Shown here in pieces: positions 33,372 through 40,914 of a stretch of 59,503 bases of DNA. The notes under the pieces are model-generated. The model searched no databases and was not told the origin of the DNA. It worked only from the letters and a program-made list of their open reading frames with translations. The stretch comes from Amycolatopsis tucumanensis (GTDB lineage: Bacteria; Actinomycetota; Actinomycetes; Mycobacteriales; Pseudonocardiaceae), in contig NZ_JAKGSD010000020.1 in the NCBI RefSeq assembly GCF_021654135.1, positions 9,171 to 68,673 on the forward strand, in the 5' to 3' direction. Each line of letters starts with the position of its first letter. The stretch's first letter is position 1. Made by a program: the position numbers and the translations under genes.

Positions 33372-33700
33372 CCCTCCGGGTAGAACAGGAACAGCGTGCA
33401 GCCCGTGGCGGTCGAGGGTACGTGCCAGGTTCCGGCGGGGGCGTGCAGGAACGTCCCCGCCGGGTACTCGCGCGCGCCGTCGTGGAACGTGCCCGCCACG
33501 ACGTAGACCTCCTCGGGACCGGGCTCGTGCACGTCGCGGTGCGGCCAGGACGCGCCGGGGTCCATCTCCAGCAGATCGGCGTGCGCCCCGTCCGGCCCGG
33601 TCCACAACGGACGGTGCCGCACGCCGGGGAACAGTTCGCGGACCGGGGCTTCGTCGACGGAGACCGAGGTGTAGCCCTCCTGGGCGAGGATTTCGTGCAT
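33368..33700 (-). CDS. Small cupin protein (ChrR-like)
   Basis: A 110-residue single-domain cupin with motif EMDPGASWPHRDVHEPGPEEVYVVAGTF (His/Glu ligands) and the closing PAGTWHVPS. The sequence style is that of ChrR/anti-sigma-like cupins. ATG 33700 follows a CATCCT hexamer (33707-33712) by 6 nt, suggesting a leaderless message. It is divergent from an AraC-type regulator starting 70 bp away, which may control it. Exact function unknown. Confidence 0.82.
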   Translation of the reverse strand: MHEILAQEGYTSVSVDEAPVRELFPGVRHRPLWTGPDGAHADLLEMDPGASWPHRDVHEPGPEEVYVVAGTFHDGAREYPAGTFLHAPAGTWHVPSTATGCTLFLFYPEG

Positions 33701-33770
33701 GGCCCCAGGATGCGGGCGCCGACCAGGCCGGGACAGTGCCCGCGAGGACACCGTGGGGTACTTTTCTGCC

Positions 33771-34727
33771 ATGCATCGCGTGGTCGCCCTGGTGCAGCCG
33801 GTGCAGTCGACGTTCGAGCTCGGCTGCGCCATGGAGGTCTTCGGCACGGCGCGGGACGGCGTGCCGCGGTACTACGAGTTCGACGTGTGCACCGAGGAGC
33901 CGGGAACCGTGCCCACGACCGCGGGGTACGCCCTGTCGGTGCCGCATGGCCTGTCCGCGCTCGACGACGCGGACACGGTGATCATCCCGGCCTGGGCGCC
34001 GGTGGAGGCGCCCCTGTCCCCGCGCGTGCGCGACGCGTTGCTGCGTGCCCACGCCCGTGGGGCGCGGCTCGTCACGATCTGCTCCGGCGTGTTCGCCCTG
34101 GCGCGCACCGGGTTGCTCGACGGCCGCTCGGCCACCACGCACTGGGAGCGCGCCGAGCAGCTGCGGCGCGAGTTCCCGGCGGTGCGCGTGGAGCCGGACC
34201 AGCTCTACGTGGACCACGGCGACGTCGCGACGAGCGCCGGTGCGGGCGCGGGGATCGAGCTGTGCCTGCACCTCGTCCGGCGGGACCACGGCGCCGCGCA
34301 CGCCGCCCTCCTCGCGCGGCACATGGTGATGCCGCCGCACCGGGACGGCGGTCAGGTCCGGGTCACGCCGCAGGCCCCGGCCAGGGACGAGCTGGACGAC
34401 CTGCTCGAGTGGGCAGGCGAGCGGCTCGGGACACCGTTGTCGGTGGCCGGCCTGGCCGCGCGGCTCAACGTCTCACCCCGCACGCTGACTAGGCGCTTCC
34501 ACGACCGGTTCGGCACGAGCCCGGGCAAGTGGCTGCTGTCCCGCCGCGTGGCGGAGGCGCGCAGGCTGCTGGAGGACACCGATCTGCCGGTGGACGCGAT
34601 CGCGGCGCGGGTGGGGCTCGCGTCGGCGGTCAACCTGCGCCGCCGGTTCCGGGACCAGGTGGGAACGACGCCGGGCGCGTACCGGCGGGCGCTGCGGGCT
34701 CCGGAACCTGCGCGCGCGGCGAGTTGA
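33771..34727 (+). CDS. GlxA-type AraC family transcriptional regulator
   Basis: A 318-residue regulator with two parts. An N-terminal DJ-1/PfpI-like domain contains VTICSGVFALARTGLLDGRSATTHW, typical of GlxA regulators. A C-terminal AraC helix-turn-helix pair follows, from about residue 220, with LAARLNVSPRTLTRRFHDRFGTSPGKWLL and DAIAARVGLASAVNLRRRFR. ATG 33771 has TACTTT (33759-33764) 6 nt upstream and no Shine-Dalgarno. It overlaps the tail of the convergent EamA gene by about 98 bp. Confidence 0.92.
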   Translation: MHRVVALVQPVQSTFELGCAMEVFGTARDGVPRYYEFDVCTEEPGTVPTTAGYALSVPHGLSALDDADTVIIPAWAPVEAPLSPRVRDALLRAHARGARLVTICSGVFALARTGLLDGRSATTHWERAEQLRREFPAVRVEPDQLYVDHGDVATSAGAGAGIELCLHLVRRDHGAAHAALLARHMVMPPHRDGGQVRVTPQAPARDELDDLLEWAGERLGTPLSVAGLAARLNVSPRTLTRRFHDRFGTSPGKWLLSRRVAEARRLLEDTDLPVDAIAARVGLASAVNLRRRFRDQVGTTPGAYRRALRAPEPARAAS

Positions 34728-35649
34728 GCTGCACGATCAGCGCGCCGCCGAGCAGGACGACCGCGCCGGCCAGCTGGGGCCACGCCAGCGTTTCGTGCAG
34801 CAGCGCCCACGCGGTGGCGGTGGCGATCACGGGTTCGAGCAGGCCGATGACGCTCGCGACGGCGGCCGGGAGGTGGCGCAGCGCGGTGAGGCCGATGGCG
34901 TAGGCCAGGACGGTCGAGAACAACGCCACGGCGACCAGCAGCAGCCACACCGGCGGGTGCCACGGGCCGAACTCGGCCGGGGCGGTGAGGACCGCGGCCG
35001 GCATCGTCCACGGCGGGGCGACCGCGCACACCGCGACCGCGCCGATGATCATGCCCCAGGTGACCATGCCCATCGGGTGGCGGGTGGTGACGCCGTGCTC
35101 GCCGAGCAGGAAGTACGCCGCCGAGCACACCGCCGCGCCGAGCCCGGCGAGCAGGCCGACCGCGTCGAGGCTGAGCCCCTGCCACACCTGCGCCACGCCC
35201 GCCAGCCCGGCCATCGCCAGCGCGATCCCGGCCCACATCCGCCCGGGCAGCCGCACGCCGCGGACGAACCGCGTCCACAACGCGATCAGCACCGGCGAGG
35301 TGAACTCGAGCAGGATCGCGATGCCGACGGGCAGCCGTCCGGCGGCGACGAAGTAGCACAGCTGCACGCCCGCGACGCCGAGCAGGCCGTAGCCGAGCAG
35401 CAGCGGCCACTCGGCGCGGCGGACGCGCAGCAGCGACGGCTTCACCACGGCCACCACGGCGGCCAGCACCAGCGCCGCGAGCCCGATCCGCGCCGCCGCG
35501 ACCTGCTCGGCGGACAGGCCGGCGAGCATCGCGGGTTTCGCGATCGTGCCGGAGCTGCCGAAACAGACCGAGGAGACGAGGATCAGCGTCGTGCCGCGCC
35601 CGCGGTGCGGGACGAACGCACGCGGCGGTGCGGGAGCTTCGGTGACCAC
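34630..35649 (-). CDS. EamA/DMT family transporter
   Basis: Drug/metabolite-type exporter of 339 residues with ten hydrophobic helices in two EamA repeats (about 18-160 and 170-305). Repeat 1 ends with LPVGIAILLEFTSPVLIALWTR and repeat 2 contains AVASVIGLLEPVIATATAWALLHE, both hallmark segments. GTG 35649 follows a GGTGGGCGGA Shine-Dalgarno; in-frame starts further upstream are less likely. The 3' end overlaps the AraC gene tail-to-tail. The exported metabolite is unknown. Confidence 0.88.
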   Translation of the reverse strand: MVTEAPAPPRAFVPHRGRGTTLILVSSVCFGSSGTIAKPAMLAGLSAEQVAAARIGLAALVLAAVVAVVKPSLLRVRRAEWPLLLGYGLLGVAGVQLCYFVAAGRLPVGIAILLEFTSPVLIALWTRFVRGVRLPGRMWAGIALAMAGLAGVAQVWQGLSLDAVGLLAGLGAAVCSAAYFLLGEHGVTTRHPMGMVTWGMIIGAVAVCAVAPPWTMPAAVLTAPAEFGPWHPPVWLLLVAVALFSTVLAYAIGLTALRHLPAAVASVIGLLEPVIATATAWALLHETLAWPQLAGAVVLLGGALIVQLNSPRAQVPEPAAPAGTRPASFPPGPGTGGAG

Positions 35650-35774
35650 TCCGCCCACCCTAAGCGGCCGACCGGTACGGCGGTACCGGAATTCCGTCAC
35701 CCCTCGCATAACCGGTCAAACTCGCGTGCCGGTTACTCCGGTGACGGGCTGGGATGCGGCTGCCCCGCGTCCGC

Positions 35775-36386
35775 TCAGGCGCCGCCGCGGCCGACGCGCA
35801 CGTAACCCGCGATGGTCGCGAGCCGGTGGCCCTGGATGCGCAGCGCTTCGAGCGACTCCTTGTCCGGCTCGGCCGACTTGCGCGACACGAACGAACCGCC
35901 GTAGGGGTTCCCGGACTCCAGCAGGTGCGGCTGCCCGTAGCCGAGCGGCAGCACGATCGCGCCCCAGTGGTAGAAGATGTTGTTCATCGCCAGCACGGTC
36001 GCCTCCAGCCCGCCGTGCGCGGTGGACGCCGTGGTGAACGACGTCGCGACCTTGTCCACCAGCTTCCCCTTGGCCCACAGGCCACCCGTGGTGTCCAGAT
36101 AGGACTTGAGCTGGCTCGCGGGCCCGCCGAACCTGGTCGGGCTGCCGATCGCGAGCCCGTCGGCCCACTCCAGGTCGGCGAGCGTGGCCAGTTCGTCGTG
36201 CGGCCCCGCGTCGACCCACGCCTGCCAGCGCGGGTTGGTCGCGATCGCCTCGGGCGGGGCGGTCTCGGCGACCGTGCGGACACGCACCTCCGCCCCGGCG
36301 TCGGCGGCCCCGCCGGCCAGTGCGGCGGCCAGCTTCGCGGTGTTGCCGGTGGCGCTGTAGTACACGACGAGGATCCGAGTGGTCAC
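35775..36386 (-). CDS. wrbA: NAD(P)H:quinone oxidoreductase, WrbA type
   Basis: FMN-binding flavodoxin-like quinone reductase, 203 residues. The phosphate loop is VVYYSATGNTAKLA, and the central motif ADGLAIGSPTRFGGPASQLKSYLD is diagnostic of WrbA. The later GGLEATVLAMNNIFYHWGAIVLPLGY segment completes the active site. GTG 36386 follows a TAGGGT hexamer (36394-36399) by 7 nt. It is divergent from the MHS transporter gene. Confidence 0.92.
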   Translation of the reverse strand: MTTRILVVYYSATGNTAKLAAALAGGAADAGAEVRVRTVAETAPPEAIATNPRWQAWVDAGPHDELATLADLEWADGLAIGSPTRFGGPASQLKSYLDTTGGLWAKGKLVDKVATSFTTASTAHGGLEATVLAMNNIFYHWGAIVLPLGYGQPHLLESGNPYGGSFVSRKSAEPDKESLEALRIQGHRLATIAGYVRVGRGGA

Positions 36387-36474
36387 GATGATCACCCTAC
36401 CGGTATCGAATCGCACGTTCCATCATGTGAGACCTCGTGCGGGCCGGCGCACGGGAACCCTAGCGTGCCAGGAC

Positions 36475-37770
36475 ATGACGACGACGGTCCCCGCCGCGCC
36501 GCGCACCACGCCACGGAGCGCGGCGGTCGGCAGCATGATTGGCACGACCATCGAGTGGTACGACTTCTACCTCTACGCCACCGCGACCGCGCTGGTGTTC
36601 AAGCCGCTGTTCTTCCCCAACGTCTCCTCGACCGCGGGCACGCTCGCGGCCTTCGGCACCTACGCGGTCGGCTTCGGCGCGCGGCCGCTGGGGGCGGTGA
36701 TCTCGGGCCACCTCGGTGACCGGGTCGGCCGCAAGGCGGTGCTGGTCGGCGCGCTGCTGCTGATGGGGATCGCCACCACGGCGATCGGCGTGCTGCCCAC
36801 GTACGCGCAGGCCGGGATCCTCGCCCCGGCGCTGCTGGTGGTGCTGAGGCTGTTGCAGGGGCTGGCCGTCGGCGCCGAGTGGGGCGGCGCGGCGCTGCTG
36901 TCGATCGAGCACGCCACACCCGGGCGGCGCGGGTTGTTCGGCAGCTTCACGCAACTCGGGTCGTCGGCGGGGATGCTGCTGGCCACCGGCGTCTTCTACC
37001 TCGTGCGCACGATCGCCGGCGACGCGTTCCTGTCCTGGGCGTGGCGGGTGCCGTTCCTGCTCAGCTTCGTGCTCGTCGTCGTCGGTCTGGTGATCCGGCT
37101 CCGGCTGACCGACGCGCCGGTGTTCGAGCGGCTCAAGGCGAGCGGGGAGACCGCCCGGCTGCCGGTCGTCGAGGTGCTGCGGACGCAGCCGCGCAACGTC
37201 GTGCTGACCACCGGGCTGCGGTTGTCGCAGATCGCGTTGTTCGTGCTGCTGACCACGTACTCGCTGACGTACCTGCAGACCACGTTCGGCGGGGACAGCG
37301 CCGTCGGGCTGATCGCGGTGATGGTCGCCTCCGCGATCGGCCTGGTGAGCACGCCGCTGTGGGGTCACCTGTCCGACCGGTTCGGGCGGCGCCCGCCGTA
37401 CCTGTTCGGCTCGCTCGCCGGGATCGTGGCGCTGGTGCTGTTCTTCCTCGCCGCCGACTCCGGCTCCGCGGTGGCGGTGGTGCTGGCGATCGTGTTCGGC
37501 GTCAACGTGGTGCACGACGCGATGTACGGGCCGCAGGCGGCGTGGTTCGGCGAGCTGTTCGACACGCGCGTGCGCTACAGCGGCGCGTCGCTGGGGTACC
37601 AGATCGGCGCGGTGCTCTCCGGCGGGTTCGCGCCGCTGATCGCCGCCGCGCTGCTGGTGGCCGGGGACGGGCGGCCGTGGCTGATCGTCGCCTACTTCGC
37701 CGGGCTGGCGGTGCTGACGTTCGCGTCCGCGTGGTTCGCGCGGGAGACCAACTCCGGGGGCCTGGCATGA
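36475..37770 (+). CDS. MFS metabolite:H+ symporter (MHS family)
   Basis: Proton-coupled importer of organic acids or osmolytes, 431 residues, twelve helices. The N-terminus TIEWYDFYLYATATALVFK and the loop GDRVGRKAVL are the MHS (shikimate/alpha-ketoglutarate permease) signatures, and the second half contains WGHLSDRFGRRPPYLFG. ATG 36475 follows TAGCGT (36461-36466) by 8 nt. The stop overlaps the monooxygenase start (ATGA), so it probably brings in that enzyme's substrate. Confidence 0.9.
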   Translation: MTTTVPAAPRTTPRSAAVGSMIGTTIEWYDFYLYATATALVFKPLFFPNVSSTAGTLAAFGTYAVGFGARPLGAVISGHLGDRVGRKAVLVGALLLMGIATTAIGVLPTYAQAGILAPALLVVLRLLQGLAVGAEWGGAALLSIEHATPGRRGLFGSFTQLGSSAGMLLATGVFYLVRTIAGDAFLSWAWRVPFLLSFVLVVVGLVIRLRLTDAPVFERLKASGETARLPVVEVLRTQPRNVVLTTGLRLSQIALFVLLTTYSLTYLQTTFGGDSAVGLIAVMVASAIGLVSTPLWGHLSDRFGRRPPYLFGSLAGIVALVLFFLAADSGSAVAVVLAIVFGVNVVHDAMYGPQAAWFGELFDTRVRYSGASLGYQIGAVLSGGFAPLIAAALLVAGDGRPWLIVAYFAGLAVLTFASAWFARETNSGGLA

Positions 37771-39113
37771 GCCGCATCTACCTGAACGCCTTCGACATGA
37801 ACTGCGCCGGGCACCAGTCGGCCGGGCTGTGGAAGCACCCCGCCGACGAGGGGCACCGCTACACCGACCTGTCCTTCTGGCTGGACCTGGCGCGCACGCT
37901 CGAAGAAGGCGGGTTCGACGCGCTGTTCCTCGCCGACGTGCTGGGCGTGTACGACGTCTACGGCGGGTCGAAGGACGCGGCGGTCGCTAACGCCGCGCAG
38001 ATCCCGGTGAACGAGCCGACGGTGCTGCTGCCCGCGCTGGCCGCGGTGACCTCGCACCTCGGGTTCGGGGTCACCGTGTCGACGACGTACGAGCAGCCGT
38101 ACTCGCTGGCCCGTCGTCTGTCCACACTGGACCACCTGACGCGGGGCCGGGTCGCGTGGAACATCGTGACGTCCTATCTGGACAGCGCGGCGCGCAACCT
38201 CGGCCTGGACGCCCAGGTGCCGCACGACGAGCGGTACGAGATCGCGGAGGAGTACCTCGAGGTCTGCTACAAGCTGTGGGAGGGCTCGTGGGAGGACGGC
38301 GCGGTCGTGCGCTCCGGCGGGGTGTACGCGGATCCGGCGAAGGTGCACGACATCGGGCACAAGGGCAAGTACTTCGCGGTGCCGGGGCCGCACCTGTCGG
38401 AGCCGTCGCCGCAGCGCACTCCGGTGTTGTTCCAGGCAGGCGCGTCGCCGCGGGGCGTGCGGTTCGCGGCGCGGCACGCGGAGGCGGTGTTCGTGTCCGG
38501 GCCGTCGCCGCGGGTGGTGCGCCGCTCGGTGGACGCGATCCGCGCCGGGGTGGCCGAGCAGGGCCGGGACCCGCGGGCGGTGAAGATCTTCACGATGCTG
38601 ACGCCGGTGGTCGGTGAGACGTCGGCGGAGGCGGAGCAGAAGCTCCGCGAGTACCAGTCGCTGGTGTCGGTGCCGGGGGCGTTCGCGTTGTTCGGCGGCT
38701 GGACGGGCGTCGACCTGGCCGAACTGCCGGTGGACGAGCCGCTGACCTACCGCGACGGCGACGCGAACCGGTCGGCGCTGGCCGCGTTCACGACGGCCGA
38801 GCGGGCGTGGACGCCACGCGAGCTGGCCGGCTTCATCGGACTCGGCGGGCGGGGCCCGGTCGTGACGGGGTCGGGCCCGGAGGTCGCGGACGAGCTGGAG
38901 AGGTGGGCCGAGGAGGCCGACGTGGACGGCTTCAACCTGGCGTACGTGACGACGCCGGGCACGTTCGTGGACTTCGCGCGCTGGGTGGTGCCGGAGCTGC
39001 GCCGCCGGGGCCGGGTGCCGTCCCAGCCGGAGGGCGGCACGCTGCGGGAGCGGCTCGGCGGTGCGGGGCCGCGCCTGGCGGCCGACCACCCGGGCGCGGC
39101 TCACCGGCGCTGA
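37767..39113 (+). CDS. LLM class flavin-dependent monooxygenase (NtaA/SnaA/DszA family)
   Basis: A 448-residue FMNH2-dependent monooxygenase with the bacterial-luciferase fold. The N-terminal AFDMNCAGHQSAGLWKHP and the motif RGRVAWNIVTSYLDSAARNLG are characteristic of the NtaA/SnaA/DszA subfamily, and HLSEPSPQRTPVLFQAGASPRG is its central block. Family members open nitrilotriacetate, sulfone or similar compounds and need a separate flavin reductase, which is not in this operon. It is translationally coupled to the MHS transporter. Confidence 0.9.
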   Translation: MSRIYLNAFDMNCAGHQSAGLWKHPADEGHRYTDLSFWLDLARTLEEGGFDALFLADVLGVYDVYGGSKDAAVANAAQIPVNEPTVLLPALAAVTSHLGFGVTVSTTYEQPYSLARRLSTLDHLTRGRVAWNIVTSYLDSAARNLGLDAQVPHDERYEIAEEYLEVCYKLWEGSWEDGAVVRSGGVYADPAKVHDIGHKGKYFAVPGPHLSEPSPQRTPVLFQAGASPRGVRFAARHAEAVFVSGPSPRVVRRSVDAIRAGVAEQGRDPRAVKIFTMLTPVVGETSAEAEQKLREYQSLVSVPGAFALFGGWTGVDLAELPVDEPLTYRDGDANRSALAAFTTAERAWTPRELAGFIGLGGRGPVVTGSGPEVADELERWAEEADVDGFNLAYVTTPGTFVDFARWVVPELRRRGRVPSQPEGGTLRERLGGAGPRLAADHPGAAHRR

Positions 39114-39680
39114 GGCCGCTTCTCGCTCCAGGCGGCGATGGAGCCACCACCCAGGGCGGGCTGTTCGCCGCTGAGGTCGGCTGCTCACCTCGGCAGCGAT
39201 CCCTCACCGGGGTGGACTACCCGGTGCAGCCGACTCGGCGTGGGGAGCGGCCCGGGCGGGGCCGAGCCCGGCCACCCGGGCTCGGCTCATGGCCGCTGGG
39301 GCTGGCGGGCGGAGGCTGCTTCGGGCTGCGGCTTGGCAGCCGGCCGTTCGGGTGGGGCTTGCCGCCGCTGAGGTCGCTGCTCGCCTCGGCAGCGATCCTC
39401 ACCGGGTTGTCACCACTCAGATCGGCCGGTTTCCCACCGGCAGCGGCTCGGGTGGCGCCTTGCGCGCCCCCCGGGGCGCTGTTCGCGCCGGCCCCGCGGA
39501 CCCGGCCATGCGGGCGCAGCCACCCAGGCCCGGTCACCCCGCTGCCGCTGCAGCCGGCACCCCGGCGCGGCTTGCCGTTCGCGGCAGCCGCCGTGCGGAG
39601 GGTGCGTGCGCTCCGGGAGCCGCTCGGCCGCGGGCTGACCGCCCGCCCACCCGGGCGTGGCGAACCGCCACCGAACCCCT
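39114..39680. repeat. 567-bp non-coding, repeat-containing gap
   Basis: No gene is convincing here. Two diverged copies of a roughly 44-bp element, starting GCCGCTGAGGTCG and ending in TCACCGGG, lie at 39167-39211 and 39364-39406. A shorter remnant lies near 39410-39440. The rest is GC-rich with repeated words such as CGGGCTCGG and GCCGGTTC. Open frames across it translate only into Arg/Gly/Pro-rich sequence. Confidence 0.6.
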
Positions 39681-39986
39681 TCACGCCGAAGCGCCTCCCG
39701 CCATCCGGGCGTGCTCGCCCAGCTCCAGCTCGATGAACGCGCCGATCATGGCGCGCCACACCGCCTCGGCGACCTCGGGGGCCAGCCCCGCGGCGGCCGC
39801 GCGTTCCCGCGCCGCCGCGACCACCTGCTCCACCCGGCCGGGCGCGCGAACAGCCTGCGAGTCGGCCTTGAACGCGGCCGCCGCGCGCACCAGGGACTGG
39901 CGGGTGGCCAGCAGGCCGGTCAGCTCGGCGTCGAGTGCGTCGATGCGGGCGCGGACCTCCGCCAGCGACTTCGGGGCGTCCGTCAC
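39681..39986 (-). CDS. Chorismate mutase family protein
   Basis: A 101-residue AroQ-fold protein. VRARIDALDAELTGLLATRQSLVRAAAAFKAD covers the first long helix, with the Arg and Lys active-site residues, and the second part APGRVEQVVAAARERAAAAG resembles the isochorismate pyruvate-lyase (PchB) layout. It may rearrange chorismate to prephenate or act on isochorismate. The GTG start overlaps the acyltransferase stop by GTGA, so the two are co-translated, an unusual pairing. Confidence 0.82.
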   Translation of the reverse strand: MTDAPKSLAEVRARIDALDAELTGLLATRQSLVRAAAAFKADSQAVRAPGRVEQVVAAARERAAAAGLAPEVAEAVWRAMIGAFIELELGEHARMAGGASA

Positions 39987-40807
39987 CGGGGCCGCCACGG
40001 GCTGACGGTGTCCGTCGGGCGCGTCGGGTCGTGGAACTTCGGCTTGTCGGGCTCGTCGCGGCGCAACGGGACCAGGCCGGCCGTGATGGCGCGCATGATC
40101 TTCGCGTGCGCGCGCACCCCGGCGCCCGGCCGCTCCGGCTCGATGTCGCTCAGGTCCACCGGCTCGCCGAAGTGCACGCGGTACGTCGGCCGCCGCAGTG
40201 GCGCGGTCAGGCCGGACCGGGCCAGCGGCAGCAGGTCCGCGGGACCCGTCACCTTCTCCGTGCCCCAGTACACGGCCTCGTGCGCGCCCCACTGGCTGAC
40301 CGGCACCACCGGCACCCCGGCGGCGATCGCGAGCCGCGCGGCGCCCGTCTTGCCGCGCTCCGGCCACAGGCCCGGGTCGTGGCTGATCCGGCCCTCCGGG
40401 TAGACGATGATCGGGCTCGGCGTCGTCCGCATCTCCTCCACGGCCTGCTTGAACTGCTCCAGCGCGCTCGCCTTGCCGCGGTCGATCCGCATGTGCCCGC
40501 TGACCTTCAGCGCGGGCCCGATCACCGGCGCGTCCAGGATCCCGCCCGCCAGCATGAACCGCGGCGCGATGCCGATCCGGCGGCACGCGGCGATCAGCAC
40601 GAACGGGTCGAAGACGCCGATGTGGTTGGACGCCATCAGGAACGGCCGTCCCCGCAGCTCCGGCGCGATCCGGCCGGTGATCCGCAGCCTGCCGGTCAGC
40701 GCGACGAGCCCCTGGTCCACCCGGGTCATGGTCCGCCAGACCGCCGGTGGCCTGCGGCGTGTCTGCCCGGTGTCGTCGGAGTGCAGCGCGAACATGGTCG
40801 TCAGCAT
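39983..40807 (-). CDS. Lysophospholipid acyltransferase family protein (PlsC-like)
   Basis: A 274-residue glycerolipid acyltransferase. The catalytic HX4D motif is SNHIGVFDPF and the second block is IIVYPEGRISHD (EG-R). It belongs to the 1-acylglycerol-3-phosphate/lyso-lipid acyltransferases that build phosphatidic acid or remodel lipids. Either ATG 40807 or ATG 40795 could start it. It is divergent from ftsK and coupled to the chorismate mutase-like gene. Confidence 0.88.
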   Translation of the reverse strand: MLTTMFALHSDDTGQTRRRPPAVWRTMTRVDQGLVALTGRLRITGRIAPELRGRPFLMASNHIGVFDPFVLIAACRRIGIAPRFMLAGGILDAPVIGPALKVSGHMRIDRGKASALEQFKQAVEEMRTTPSPIIVYPEGRISHDPGLWPERGKTGAARLAIAAGVPVVPVSQWGAHEAVYWGTEKVTGPADLLPLARSGLTAPLRRPTYRVHFGEPVDLSDIEPERPGAGVRAHAKIMRAITAGLVPLRRDEPDKPKFHDPTRPTDTVSPWRPR

Positions 40808-40914
40808 GGCAGATCACCGGAATGGCGGATCAAGGTCCGCCGGTGAAGGCGAAGTTCCCGCTGTGCCGAGTGTGGCACCTGGGGTTGGTGGGGCCAGGCG
40901 GTTACCGTAGAGGC

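Noticed and set aside
36475..39113. Biosynthetic gene cluster
   Set aside because: No PKS, NRPS, terpene or RiPP core is present; the transporter-monooxygenase pair looks catabolic.
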